From Morinoia aosen (Eukaryota; Arthropoda; Malacostraca; Amphipoda; Talitridae), in assembly GCA_030386875.1 (NCBI GenBank), contig CM059567.1, positions 83,383,130 to 83,447,129 of the forward strand: a stretch of 64,000 nucleotides of DNA, read 5' to 3'. The notes under the pieces were generated by a model that saw only the letters and a list, made by a program, of their open reading frames with translations, ran no database searches and was not told where the DNA came from. The position numbers and the translations under genes are program-made. Positions 47,401 through 52,930 of the stretch are shown here, one piece after another. Numbering within the stretch: position 1 is the first letter of the stretch; every line of letters begins with the position of its first letter.

Positions 47401-48840
47401 TTGAGTGCATTTGGAGTTTGAACCTGCTCTAGAATGTAGAAAAAATTCCATAGTGCTAGGGCATTATGTGGTAGTGTACAAGTTTTGTTGCAAATCTGTT
47501 TTTTTATATAGTACCAAGCTTGACAAAAGAGGAAACATCAAGTACAAAGAGTCTTGACACTGGCAGTGCTGTTCAATATCTGTTGCCCCAGAGTTTCAAA
47601 AATTAAAAATCCAGAATCATTTTCTGAGTACTGGTGAGATGTGTCACAAATTGAAGATGTCAAAAACCACTTAAAATGTTATTAGGTGATGTGTCGCCCT
47701 TCCATTCAAATGGCAGTAATTCTAGGTGGCAACACAAGCTCTGGATAGGCTTGGTCTGCCTACAAAATCTACATTGGTTCAAAATATTGATAAGAAATTC
47801 CCATACAGAATCATCTATGCACATGTATTCATAACCATGCAAAAAGATGATTTCAAAATATAAAAAGAGCCTGCAAAACTGTTACTGAATGAAAAAGGAA
47901 GATATATTTGCTTGAAGAACATCATAAAAAATTCAGGAAATATCAACACTTTAACTGAAAAGTATGCCACTGGCGGCTTCAGACGGGTTTTTAATCACAA
48001 AATCAATTTTTGCAGTTCTCTGAAAAATCTATACGAAGGCATAATCCATTTATTGCTTGCTACTTTCAAAATTGTTAAATACATTTGACATTACACTGAA
48101 CTGGGATTGAACCATGGCTCCATTTGCTGAAAATGTGATAGTTTATCATAGTTCCACGGATTGAGTTGAATATTGATCTTAAGTTTGACCTGACCTATTG
48201 CAGTCAAAGTGTTGAGAGATGTGAACCTGAAGCCTCTGATTTTGGCAAAAGCACAATCCCCTTGCAGAACCATAGACACTAAATGAAGAAATTGAACAAG
48301 TTTACAGCTGGAGGAGGCTAAAAATAGAAATGAATAAAAGGTGGAAACAGAACAGAGCAGAAAATAATCATAATTACATGCCACCATTTCTTAGGTTTGA
48401 TCAATTGATCAAGAAACTGAAGTGTGCTAACAAGTATGCTCCATTAGTAAGTACAGCAAAAATGAAAAAAGCTATGAAAAAAGGCCGAGAACTTTGGAGC
48501 CTGCCTACTTTAGTGTGTCATTTACATGCTAGTTCAAACAGAAAATAACCAGCCAATTCTGACATTTTTATAGAACAGTTAAAAACCAAGAGATTTTAAC
48601 CTTAAATATCTCTACAAATGGATTTGCAATAGTAATGATTTTTCTTGCAATACCATGTTTTTTAGAATTTAGGAAACAAGGCAAAAATAAATGACACAAC
48701 AGCAAAGCAGAGGAGACATGAAGTTTTCACTCACCAGGGTTTGGCTGCTGCAGGTGCTCCTCCAGCATGGAAGGCTTCAGCAGGAACTCAAAATAAGCTG
48801 GCTTTGAGAATGCTGCAGAACTTAATGGTAAAGTAGCCAT
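8320..48840 (-). CDS. INTS8: Integrator complex subunit 8, complete gene of 20 coding exons
   Basis: INTS8 is a helical-repeat (TPR-like) scaffold of Integrator, the nuclear complex that processes snRNAs and terminates paused RNA polymerase II. It anchors PP2A with INTS6. I joined 20 exons whose phases all agree: 3012 nt, 1003 residues plus TGA, against about 995 in vertebrates. Landmarks that match the vertebrate protein as I recall it include YFEFLL near residue 17 (vertebrate WFEFLL), [66 protein letters not shown] and [12 protein letters not shown] near the end. An in-frame TAG (48880-48882) precedes the start ATG. Exons 5-19 are GC-rich, while exons 1-3 and the introns are AT-rich. The exon 8/9 junction has an alternative (see exon 9). 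No frame break is seen, so it looks functional. Confidence 0.93.
8440..10146. other. INTS8 intron 19
   Basis: AT-rich. Holds an old, diverged copy of the SINE-like family at about 8697-8970 (matches include accatttagtatggagtt and aaaacaagacagcagtt). Otherwise I see only A-rich simple sequence near 9580-9650. Confidence 0.5.
10147..10329 (-). CDS. INTS8: INTS8 exon 19 (residues 904-964)
   Basis: [20 protein letters not shown] and [19 protein letters not shown] are almost the vertebrate ILCQFLREIDYKTAFKSLQE and DAMDSYYDYIWDVTILEYL. The exon ends [11 protein letters not shown] at GCT|GTGAGT. Confidence 0.95.
10330..12840. other. INTS8 intron 18
   Basis: About 2.5 kb of AT-rich sequence. Short minus-strand frames at 10971-11358 have no recognised domain. 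No repeat identified. Confidence 0.4.
12841..13062 (-). CDS. INTS8: INTS8 exon 18 (residues 830-903)
   Basis: [20 protein letters not shown] and [18 protein letters not shown] match vertebrate NQYSAALHYYLQAGAVCSDF and QVIKRMIKCCSLLNCHTQ. This is the C-terminal TPR-like part. Acceptor GCTCGACAG, donor CAG|GTCAGC, 74 codons. Confidence 0.94.
13063..14077. other. INTS8 intron 17
   Basis: About 1 kb; nothing recognised. Confidence 0.4.
14078..14594 (-). CDS. INTS8: INTS8 exon 17 (residues 657-829)
   Basis: The largest exon, 517 bp. [36 protein letters not shown] and [18 protein letters not shown] align in order with vertebrate PYVKLGQLLAATCKEL, LWEVVVQICSVSSQHKR and FIKKLREPLVLTIILSLF. Acceptor GTTTGTTCAG, donor CAC|GTCAGT. 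Confidence 0.94.
14669..15022 (-). mobile_element. SINE-like family copy with 13-bp target duplication
   Basis: In intron 16. Bracketed by atgatacaagcca (14656-14668 and 15023-15035). Contains tagcctcccttaaccacgac and ends gtatccccctgagggg. One of the best-preserved copies. Confidence 0.78.
15424..15787 (-). mobile_element. Old diverged SINE-like family copy
   Basis: Starts with agattagattagatta, keeps ggacattagtgaatcg and ends gtctctcctgag. More diverged than its neighbours at 14669 and 16503. Confidence 0.6.
16503..16884 (-). mobile_element. SINE-like family copy with 11-bp target duplication
   Basis: Bracketed by agctcagataa (16492-16502 and 16885-16895). It carries an extra segment (gggtgttcccgcaaaggat) missing from the shorter copies, so at least two subfamilies exist. 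Confidence 0.72.
17100..17185 (-). repeat. tRNA-like segment (SINE head or tRNA pseudogene)
   Basis: On the minus strand TAGCGCGGTCGATAGCG resembles a Pol III A box, followed about 35 bases later by GAGTTCGAGTCTC, close to a B box. The two outer arms do not pair as in a true tRNA. I read it as tRNA-derived and not functional. Confidence 0.35.
17561..17654 (-). CDS. INTS8: INTS8 exon 16 (residues 626-657)
   Basis: [19 protein letters not shown] then PWTTVIS. It is set by phase on both sides: AC completes the previous codon and AG opens the next. Joined to exon 17 it reads [13 protein letters not shown], like vertebrate RQVIAEECVAFMLN. Acceptor GTTGGCACAG; donor AG|GTCTGG is weak. Confidence 0.82.
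17655..18369. other. Start of INTS8 intron 15
   Basis: AT-rich; nothing recognised before the mariner relic at 18370. Confidence 0.4.
18370..19055 (+). mobile_element. Mariner transposase relic
   Basis: On the + strand, fragments in several frames match mariner transposase in order: [19 protein letters not shown] (first catalytic Asp, DEKW), [16 protein letters not shown], then [12 protein letters not shown] and a following [11 protein letters not shown]. Stops and frame changes are frequent, so it is long dead. The N-terminal helix-turn-helix part is not visible. Confidence 0.8.
19206..19368 (-). CDS. INTS8: INTS8 exon 15 (residues 572-626)
   Basis: [20 protein letters not shown] matches vertebrate FSHAKQLFAACLELVTEF at equal spacing. 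Acceptor GTCGTGTTCAG, donor GACG|GTGTGT, phase 1. The antisense 119-codon frame across it is a shadow. Confidence 0.88.
19630..20575 (-). mobile_element. Tc1/mariner-superfamily transposase relic
   Basis: Minus strand. An N-terminal helix-turn-helix-like part ([20 protein letters not shown]) is followed by [14 protein letters not shown]-type sequence (seen as [18 protein letters not shown]) and [16 protein letters not shown], the QQDSAPAH motif around the second catalytic Asp of Tc1-like enzymes. Several stops. It differs from the mariner relic next door. A Penelope-like relic adjoins its upstream edge. Confidence 0.75.
20576..21880. mobile_element. Penelope-like element relic, two inverted GIY-YIG copies
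   Basis: At 20735-21118 (minus) the frame reads [20 protein letters not shown] and [13 protein letters not shown], the GIY-YIG nuclease of Penelope-like retroelements. About 21440-21720 (+) is a second, inverted copy ([21 protein letters not shown]). Both outer edges share a gggtcgaaacgttcg string with a hammerhead-like sequence. No reverse transcriptase part is seen. The element is old and broken. Confidence 0.75.
20625..20665 (-). ncRNA. Hammerhead ribozyme-like sequence of the Penelope-like relic
   Basis: Minus strand CTGATGA (20652-20658) followed 14 bases later by GAAAC (20633-20637), the two conserved hammerhead core strings. Penelope-like terminal repeats are known to carry small hammerheads. 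A related sequence sits in the inverted copy at 21791-21820 (+), where GACC and GGTC can pair as stem II. Cleavage activity is unproven. Confidence 0.45.
22070..22440 (-). mobile_element. SINE-like family copy with 13-bp target duplication
   Basis: Bracketed by tcctgtaatctga (22057-22069) and tcctgtaatttga (22441-22453), then a run of about 20 A. In intron 14, some 150 bp from exon 14. Confidence 0.72.
22596..22706 (-). CDS. INTS8: INTS8 exon 14 (residues 535-571)
   Basis: [20 protein letters not shown], then [17 protein letters not shown], aligned with vertebrate KWEVPSVYSGVILGI and LVYILMAKGLHCSTVKD. Acceptor CACTTTACAG; donor AAG|GTGGGA. Confidence 0.9.
22851..23015. mobile_element. hAT-like MITE
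   Basis: Ends read CAGGTGTTCCCAATCTGG and (inverted) GTTCCCAACC, the pattern of Charlie-type hAT elements. Flanks gtctctag and gtctgctc are only partly alike, so the duplication is not clear. Confidence 0.45.
23016..24324. other. Rest of INTS8 intron 13
   Basis: AT-rich. Short frames at 23568-23877 have no recognised domain; nothing else seen. Confidence 0.4.
24325..24470 (-). CDS. INTS8: INTS8 exon 13 (residues 486-534)
   Basis: [19 protein letters not shown] corresponds to vertebrate HQLILSVDPWRIRQILIEL. It ends DLNDK at AAG|GTGCGC, just where the vertebrate protein reads VSNKWEVP across to the next exon. Confidence 0.88.
24471..24966. other. INTS8 intron 12
   Basis: Half a kilobase between exons 13 and 12; nothing recognised. 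Confidence 0.4.
24967..25201 (-). CDS. INTS8: INTS8 exon 12 (residues 408-486)
   Basis: [20 protein letters not shown], then [20 protein letters not shown]. It matches the vertebrate part from VCSRSVNLEK to HELFITLLKDEERK. Acceptor CTCCTACAG, donor GGAG|GTGAGT, phase 1. Confidence 0.9.
25202..26074. other. INTS8 intron 11
   Basis: AT-rich; nothing recognised. Confidence 0.4.
26075..26185 (-). CDS. INTS8: INTS8 exon 11 (residues 371-407)
   Basis: [14 protein letters not shown] is nearly the vertebrate VCACNTVRDILEGR, one of the clearest matches in the gene. Exactly 37 codons between GTGCGTGCAG and CTTCAG|GTCCGT. Confidence 0.93.
26186..27288. other. 3' part of INTS8 intron 10
   Basis: Non-repetitive AT-rich DNA between exon 11 and the 29-bp array. 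No gene seen. Confidence 0.4.
27289..30000. repeat. 29-bp minisatellite, about 93 units, abutting the exon 10 donor
   Basis: On the + strand the unit consists of ggaccagccagcaccacac plus ggcacacaca. Frequent unit variants are acctgccag or accagctag, and cacaggggacacac or cacaccgcacacac in place of cacacggcacacac. Since 29 is not a multiple of three, every frame is traversed and the unit has no stop, which produces ORFs of up to 726 codons on the minus strand and 322 on the plus. These are artefacts. The array fills the first 2.7 kb of intron 10. Confidence 0.97.
30002..30139 (-). CDS. INTS8: INTS8 exon 10 (residues 325-370)
   Basis: [20 protein letters not shown] aligns with vertebrate YQEVIQIFIEDNLTLSLPVQ. 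Acceptor TTAAGGCAG, donor CCAG|GTGCTGGCC. The donor lies at the very edge of the 29-bp minisatellite, whose units contain the same GTGCTGGC string. Confidence 0.9.
30285..30725 (-). mobile_element. Second Penelope-like element tail
   Basis: A minus-strand frame at 30492-30716 ([19 protein letters not shown]) resembles the C-terminal end of Penelope-like proteins after GIY-YIG. It is followed by a hammerhead-like string. Only the 3' end is present; old and broken. Confidence 0.5.
30320..30360 (-). ncRNA. Hammerhead ribozyme-like sequence
   Basis: Minus strand CTGAGGATGTTTGTACA then GTGAAACG: core CTGANGA at 30345-30351, a possible TGT/ACA stem II, and GAAAC at 30328-30332. The arrangement matches small hammerheads of Penelope-like elements. 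Confidence 0.5.
30895..30942. repeat. Outlying unit of the exon 9 donor minisatellite
   Basis: Contains caggtagttgggaccacac and aggacacaacacaac, one unit of the array at 32874-33059. The hAT insertion at 30943 separates it from the rest. Confidence 0.8.
30943..32865 (+). mobile_element. hAT transposon, decayed, 1923 bp
   Basis: Ends CAGGGATGG and (inverted) CAGGGTTGG, with a perfect 8-bp duplication aacacaac (30935-30942 and 32866-32873). Both ends are rich in gggttt/aaaccc. On the + strand, frames at 31989-32183 and 32202-32444 give [20 protein letters not shown] and KLRNRLGSE, the hAT C-terminal dimerisation domain. A stop separates them and the catalytic part is not recognisable, so it cannot encode a transposase. 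Confidence 0.88.
32874..33059. repeat. 46-bp minisatellite copying the exon 9 donor
   Basis: Four units of about 44-50 bp with acacctggtagctgggacca and ccatgcacctagccagac. On the minus strand each holds a copy of the exon 9 end and donor (CTACCAG|GTGTTGTG), so the INTS8 intron starts with a ladder of look-alike donors. A fifth unit lies beyond the hAT element. Confidence 0.9.
33060..33199 (-). CDS. INTS8: INTS8 exon 9 (residues 278-324)
   Basis: Reads [20 protein letters not shown] and ends SIAPNYQ at CAG|GTGTTG. The start given uses the acceptor CACGCTGCAG, which suits the canonical exon 8 donor. An acceptor 14 bp upstream (CTAATATCAG, exon to 33213) would need a GC donor in exon 8 and would add four residues net. 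The donor with exon-end bases is repeated downstream in a 46-bp minisatellite. Confidence 0.83.
33214..34908. other. INTS8 intron 8
   Basis: AT-rich; nothing recognised. A small extra exon here would be the other way to explain the phase problem at the exon 8/9 junction, but I see no candidate. Confidence 0.4.
34909..35017 (-). CDS. INTS8: INTS8 exon 8 (residues 242-278)
   Basis: [20 protein letters not shown] is a TPR-like helix pair, equivalent to vertebrate VCYDLGAAYFQQGSTNSAVY. Acceptor ATTTTGCAG. The canonical donor is CGC|GTTAGT (phase 1). A GC donor two bases earlier would instead give phase 2. Confidence 0.85.
35018..35652. other. INTS8 intron 7
   Basis: Nothing recognised. Confidence 0.4.
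35653..35772 (-). CDS. INTS8: INTS8 exon 7 (residues 202-241)
   Basis: Forty whole codons between CCGTGCAG and CAG|GTGAGA. The variable part ([19 protein letters not shown]) is probably a loop. The end DQFKCQ joins exon 8 VHYDLG, matching vertebrate MQCQVCYDLG. Confidence 0.88.
35773..38531. other. INTS8 intron 6
   Basis: About 2.8 kb of AT-rich sequence. The only structured item is a perfect 12-bp-stem hairpin at 37233-37260 (gtcgtccacaca, four-base loop, tgtgtggacgac). Confidence 0.5.
38532..38622 (-). CDS. INTS8: INTS8 exon 6 (residues 171-201)
   Basis: [20 protein letters not shown] then [10 protein letters not shown], aligned with the vertebrate LNKDLYVHTMRTLDLLA region. Donor CAG|GTGTGT. 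The acceptor ACTACAG is chosen because it alone matches the phase left by exon 5. It lacks a good pyrimidine tract, so the 5' edge is less certain. Confidence 0.8.
38682..40040. repeat. 16-bp minisatellite, about 84 units, next to the exon 6 acceptor
   Basis: Unit cagccagcatgcggtg on the + strand. Variants occur in blocks: atgcag/atgcgg to about 38920, atgcgt to 38995, acgcgg from 38996 to 39345, atgcgg to about 39725, compound units with gatgcaggcagtgcag to 39865, then atgtgg. Because 16 is not a multiple of three, long frames (up to 527 codons) open on both strands; they are artefacts. The array ends about 60 bp upstream of the exon 6 acceptor. Confidence 0.97.
40041..40795. other. Middle of INTS8 intron 5
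   Basis: Ordinary AT-rich sequence between the two minisatellites; nothing recognised. Confidence 0.4.
40796..41114. repeat. 23-bp minisatellite near the exon 5 donor
   Basis: About 13 units, each with cacaacagcacatgctgca plus cagc. The degenerate edge (acaacagcacataccacaca) continues across the SINE insertion to about 41530, right at the exon 5 donor. The several ORFs here are artefacts. Confidence 0.93.
41128..41492 (-). mobile_element. SINE-like family copy with 13-bp target duplication
   Basis: Bracketed by aacacacgccaca (41115-41127 and 41493-41505). Starts gattagattagatagatc, the clearest tail of TAATC-type repeats among the copies. It split the edge of the 23-bp array. Confidence 0.78.
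41536..41633 (-). CDS. INTS8: INTS8 exon 5 (residues 139-171)
   Basis: [20 protein letters not shown] aligns with vertebrate AMAVLLYNRWAIRTIVQSSF. Acceptor CTGCCACCAG; donor ACGCT|GTGGGT ends in phase 2, which fits exon 6. A 23-bp minisatellite starts just past the donor. Confidence 0.88.
41941..42064 (-). CDS. INTS8: INTS8 exon 4 (residues 97-138)
   Basis: Reads [19 protein letters not shown] and ends [10 protein letters not shown], like vertebrate PVLNMLLNELL and DMDLATLPP. Donor CAG|GTCGGG; acceptor GTGTGTGCAG. The acceptor with the first exon bases is copied twice upstream in a 79-bp tandem repeat. Confidence 0.92.
42057..42295. repeat. 79-bp tandem triplication copying the exon 4 acceptor
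   Basis: Three units with exact 79-bp spacing (ctctgc at 42063, ctctgt at 42142, ctctgc at 42221), the third diverged at its far end. On the minus strand each contains GTGTGTGCAG or GTGTGTACAG followed by a near-copy of the first 15 bases of exon 4. Two extra acceptor-like sites thus precede the true one. Confidence 0.9.
42365..43490 (+). repeat. Diverged third copy of the fold-back family
   Basis: Starts TAGTGATGCAAAAACACGG like the inner ends of the window-edge copies and carries the core half (tgactccatcaatctaaa to ccaccacttttaatgtatgg). It is interrupted near 42612 by TTAAGGGGGACAACCC sequence and holds a 240-bp direct repeat (42843-43082 and 43166-43412). Outer end uncertain. Confidence 0.65.
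43640..44260 (-). mobile_element. Mariner transposase relic
   Basis: Minus strand. [20 protein letters not shown] and [13 protein letters not shown] match mariner [12 protein letters not shown] and the following YEVLPHPPYSPD segment. Upstream [11 protein letters not shown] fits VTVWWSAKG. Catalytic residues are degraded; the rest is missing. Confidence 0.72.
44735..44853 (-). CDS. INTS8: INTS8 exon 3 (residues 58-97)
   Basis: Acceptor CATCTCGTAG, donor AA|GTGAGT. The stretch [17 protein letters not shown] matches vertebrate LKVAAHLKWDLDILEK. The Lys codon AAA is split 2+1 with exon 4. Confidence 0.9.
44942..46092 (-). mobile_element. Old SINE-like copy split by a TTAA element
   Basis: The first part (44942-45031: aaaggaaggagtaaggcact, agcatggag) and the second (45856-46092: gtgttcccac, tttcgaaacaagataaaa, ctgggagcataact) are one diverged family copy. 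A TTAA-flanked element sits between them. Confidence 0.6.
45036..45851. mobile_element. Non-autonomous element with TTAA target duplication, 816 bp
   Basis: Flanked by TTAA (45032-45035 and 45852-45855). Weak terminal repeats GGCCACTGTACACC and (inverted) TGGGACCAAACACC. Its edges are fixed by the SINE it interrupts. No meaningful coding frame. Confidence 0.55.
46216..46280 (-). CDS. INTS8: INTS8 exon 2 (residues 36-57)
   Basis: Acceptor TCCTTTGCAG, donor GAG|GTGTGT, 65 bp. Completes Asp and reads [20 protein letters not shown], aligned with vertebrate DPAPVQLIVQFLEQASKPSV. Too short to stand out as an open frame. Confidence 0.9.
46281..48734. other. INTS8 intron 1
   Basis: About 2.5 kb, AT-rich, no recognised repeat or coding frame. 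Confidence 0.4.
48735..48840 (-). CDS. INTS8: INTS8 exon 1 (residues 1-35)
   Basis: Starts [24 protein letters not shown] aligns with the vertebrate WFEF motif reported to be needed for PP2A contact. The ATG is the first after an in-frame TAG 13 codons upstream. Donor CCCTG|GTGAGT leaves one base of a split Asp codon. Any 5' non-coding exon is not identifiable. Confidence 0.92.
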
Positions 48841-49100
48841 TTTGAAAAACAGCTTAAGCTCTAGCGTCACTTTCAGGCTCTAATTCACTTTATTGATTAC
48901 ACTGTAATTATTACTATCTATAATATGCCAAGATATTCTGAAAACACAATCAACAATGAAAGAAAAGAAAGAATCCTTATGAATTACTTAATGCTAAAAA
49001 ACATTAAAAATAGTGCAAACAAGTTTGGAAAACAAGTAAAAACTATACGGTTTAGAAAATATTTTTATTGTTGAAGACTATATTAGAAGTATGTAGAGCA
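48841..49100. promoter_or_regulatory. Presumed 5' UTR and promoter region of INTS8
   Basis: The sequence directly upstream of the ATG. An in-frame TAG lies at 48880-48882. I see no TATA box or initiator I would trust. Mobile DNA begins at about 49101, leaving only some 260 bp of unique upstream sequence. Confidence 0.35.
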
Positions 49101-49104
49101 TTAA

Positions 49105-50105
49105 GGGAATCGAACGGTTTTTTCTTATAAAACTTCAAAAATTAATAATAAATACTTCAAGAGCAAAAGGCACTTACAACATGATCTTGAAGGCACTTAC
49201 AACATGTTTAGAACATTCGAATGGACGTTCAGAGCTCAAAAAAATTTTAATTTGCCTATACCCCCTCCCCCCTTAGAGGGAAATTTCTATAAAACCTTAT
49301 TTCTCAGTCAATATCGTACATAGAGACAATTAGTTTGATTTGTTTGGTTCACAATGACTGGTCTACAAATTTAAGATCCAGTTTTCAATATCGCTTCAAA
49401 TAAACTTTTAGTAATTTTTGAAATTTAAAAATTTTATATTTTAATGGCTATAGAAAACTTTCTATTTAACTAATCAAAAATTACCACTCAGATTTATAGT
49501 ACTCACCTTGAGCTTTACGATGCTTAAAAGATCTCCTTCATAAGTGAAAAACTTTAGGAGAAATTGAGCCGCACAGCCGAAAAAAAACTTATTACAAGAA
49601 AAAAATGTTCAATTTTTTCAATCATTTCTTTAACAGTTTTTTACTTATGTAGGATATCTTTTTTGCATCGTAAAGATCAAAGTGAGCACTAAAAACCTGC
49701 ATAGTTGTTTTTTGATAAGTTAATTAGAATTTGTTTTATTGCCATGTAAAGTAATAACTAAAAGTAAATATATTTTGTTCAAAATATTTAAATACTTCTC
49801 AAATTTTTTTGAACCGATTTCAAAAAACTGGATCACAACTTTGTAGACCAGTTTATTGTGAATTGAACAAAAAAAACTAATTGACTCTATATACAATATT
49901 GGCTAAGAAATAAAGTTTTTTAGAAACTTTTCTTTCAGGGGTGGGGGGGGGGGAAAGGGGGTATGGGTAAATTTTCAAAATTTTAGGGCTCTGAACACCC
50001 ATTCAAATGTTCTAAATATGTTGTGAATACCCCCAAGTTTATTTTGCTCCTGAAATATTTTTAATTAATGTTTGAAGTTTTTTAAGTAAAAAACGTCCAT
50101 TTCCC
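49105..50105. mobile_element. Palindromic non-autonomous element, about 1 kb
   Basis: Two arms of nearly 500 bp are inverted copies (examples: tctgaacacccattcaaatg against catt cgaatggacgttcagagc in the other arm; agacaattagtttg against caaaaaaaactaattgactc). Ends GGGAATCGAACG and (inverted) GGGAAATGGACG, flanked by TTAA and TCAA. It lies where the LINE at 50110 stops. Confidence 0.7.
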
Positions 50106-50109
50106 TCAA

Positions 50110-52930
50110 AGTCCGCCAGAATTAGAAAAGGGTTTTTTTAGAGGTAAAGTAGTGATTGATTTTTAGGAGTCTGACTGCTTGATTTGGGTTGTAGACATTG
50201 GGGATGGCTAGAGATCTTGAATGGTTGATTGAAATTGACAGGGGTTGAACTTCTAATTGACCATTGGGATAATAAGTGATGTTCAGTGGCAGGTGAGGGA
50301 TATCATTATGAACTAGAATTGCCAGACCTCCTCCTTGATGACTATTTTGACGGTGAAAATACCTTGCTGCATATTTAATGAATGAGGGCTCAAATCCAGC
50401 AAACAACCATGTTTCACAGAGGCACACAAAATGAGGGTGAGTAGAGTAAAGATGTAGCTTAAGAAGAGAACACTTGTTGCGCAAGCTTTGGCAATTCCAT
50501 TGAAGAATTTTCAGTTCTTTTCGAGTGGATATGTTGTTAGGTTTTTAGTCAGATAATAAGAACGTTGTTTCAGAGATGTTTTTACGGTATCTGATTTTTG
50601 GCCTAATACTGGAGATAGATCAATGGTGGTGTCTTTTGTCTTTGGCCAGTTTGTTAGTTAAAAACTTGCCACCAATTACTAGTGATGGAGACAATTGTTC
50701 TTCAGGAATCAAAATAGGGGTTGTGGCTTCTTCATTAGCTACTTGTTGAGTTGAGGTATTTGAATATAAAACGTGTTGTCAGGTGGTTTACCTCAGAGCT
50801 GGTGGAGGATTCTTTGTTTATATTTTTGGAAAGATGAGGAGTCACTCTACTGATGACTGCATTTGCAATATAATTCAGTTGTTCTGAATTAGAGGTTGGT
50901 TCCTGTGGTTGACAGAGGAGGAGAACTTTGGATTGCAGTGAAACTAGCTGAGTTAAGGACACCGTCTGGGTAGAAATCGGGATAAGTGTTGATTTTCTGT
51001 TTTTATATGCATCTTATAGAGGATTTTCTTGCGCTTCCATTGGTACTTTTTGCTTACGTCTACTCCGAATGGTACGCCCACCAGAGGGGGAAAGCGATGG
51101 GGGTGGCGTGACCTTGAACCCTCCCCCCCTCATTATTGGGGGTCAATTGAGCGTGTTTCTCTGAGGCAATGGCAATATAGTTTGTTCATGGGCTACTCAA
51201 AGTGCTTTCATTTTTCAAACGAAACATCCCAATGCTGAGTAAATATTTTTTTATAATTTTTGACAATTTCAGAATTTGGCTGTTCTGCCGTATCTATGAT
51301 ACTGAAGCTTTCATTCATAGCTCAATTACGGCTGCAGTATCATAGCTACAGCTATGGCAAGCACACCAATTCAAAGGGCTTGAAAAGAGCTACAAAATAG
51401 AGTTGTTGACTTGAAAAAACACGTATTTTAGTTGAAAAAAATAAAAAAATAAAATAAGTGGTTGTTTTGAAGAATTACATGCATTGTTTTTTGATGGATA
51501 TTTTTTCCCAGAGTTCCAGAGCTACAGCAATGTAAATTATATCAATGGAAAGGGCTTGAAAAGAGCTACACAAGCTTAAGAGTTCATAATAAAAAACACA
51601 GTAGTTCAAAAGATAAGAAAAAAAATTTTTTTTTGTGAAAAACACGTTTTTATGGAAACTTGACAATTGGTTTCTCAAATGTATCTTCTTCCACAATTTT
51701 AGAGCTAAAAGAATGGTTTATATACCATTCGACAGGGCTTAGCAAGGTGTATCCATAAGGGCTACAAATGTTTGATGCATCCATAACTTTTTTTATTCCC
51801 AAAATCCACAAAAAGAAGTTATCAAAATTCCCTAGCCCTTATGCTTATATAGACATATAAGCATACTAAAAATTAAGTACTGGTTCTGTAACTTCAAAGT
51901 TGTAGAAGGAGATAGTTTTTGAAAAAACCCTATTTTGTCGTATTTTTTGAAAATAAAAAAAATCCAGTGCAGATACAAAAATTTTGTCCAGGTAACAAAT
52001 GATCTTTGCATCATTTCACACCTACTGTGACAATTTCAGACAAATCCATCCATAAATAATGGACTTTTTTTCTACTCAGACGGTGTCCTTAAGGTTGATT
52101 GCAAGTCATTGGAAGAGAGAGAGAGAGTCATGTCATTGTCACTTCCATTCGGCATGTCGATGCAATCGGTGGTGGTTGTAAGAAATCTTGCTGATAATAC
52201 TCATCATCATGGTTGTCTCTCATTCAAAAGTGCATCAGAACTAAAAAAAATTGCAAATTTAATTTCAAGATCTGAAGCAGTATTTGCATTTTGGAAGAAT
52301 CACCCTCAATTTCAAGTTGAAGTTCAAGGTTGTTTAGATGAGGCTGATGACGAAGAAGGCTGCTTCAGAAATTGAATGGCTGAGCGATGATATAGGGCGG
52401 CAGAAGCCTCTGAAATGGGGCGTTTGTGATATGGGGCGGCAGAAGCCCCTCCCTTTGCTTTATGCTTACCCCTCTTGGGGCTACCCATGATGGTAAGATG
52501 CGCTGAAGATGATTGTGGTACAAGCTTATTGTTGGATTGGATCAGGAGTGTAATTTGAGTATCATTGAAGCTATGAAAGTTTTTCTTGTACATGCCTGGA
52601 GTAAAAGACAGTGACTGGTATGAGCCAGTCATGTAAAGTGGGCTGTAGTGAGCCACCATGCCTGGGGATGGTGTCTTGACGTACTGGTTATCCAGAGATG
52701 CCATCTAATTACAGTTGTAACAAGGATTGGTGGATCCTGAGTAATTTATTGGACAAGTCTGGTACGCAGACGCTGAACCCTTTGTGTGAATATTGTGAGC
52801 ATTGAGGCGGGAATTGCAGGCCGTTACAAAGGCCCTGACGCTGTCAGCCCTCAAGTTCAAGTTAGGAAACAAAACAACAACAAAAAAAAGACAAAGTTCC
52901 AAGACTTTCACAAAATTGATTGTGTTACTT
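50110..52930 (-). mobile_element. Jockey-like LINE relic: ORF1 end and start of endonuclease
   Basis: Minus strand. ORF1 pieces at 52100-52911 and 50541-50952 (DMTLSLSSNDLQST, TQLVSLQSKVLLLCQP) are followed by LKILQWNCQSLRNKC and PHFVCLCETWLFAGFEPSF, the first APE endonuclease motifs with the catalytic ETWL glutamate. The element stops at 50122 beside the palindromic element; no reverse transcriptase follows. ORF1 has frame changes and is split by the TTAA element at 50957. Confidence 0.75.
50957..52088. mobile_element. Non-autonomous element with TTAA target duplication, 1132 bp
   Basis: Terminal repeats GGACACCGTCTGGGTAGAAA and (inverted) GGACACCGTCTGAGTAGAAA, flanked by TTAA (50953-50956 and 52089-52092). 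Removing it with one TTAA restores the LINE ORF1 frame (LQST-LTQLVS), so the ends are exact. TTAA is the piggyBac target, but the GG start is not typical of piggyBac. No transposase seen. Confidence 0.82.

Noticed and set aside
52109-52375. 88-codon + strand ORF
   Set aside because: Antisense shadow of the LINE ORF1 read on the minus strand.
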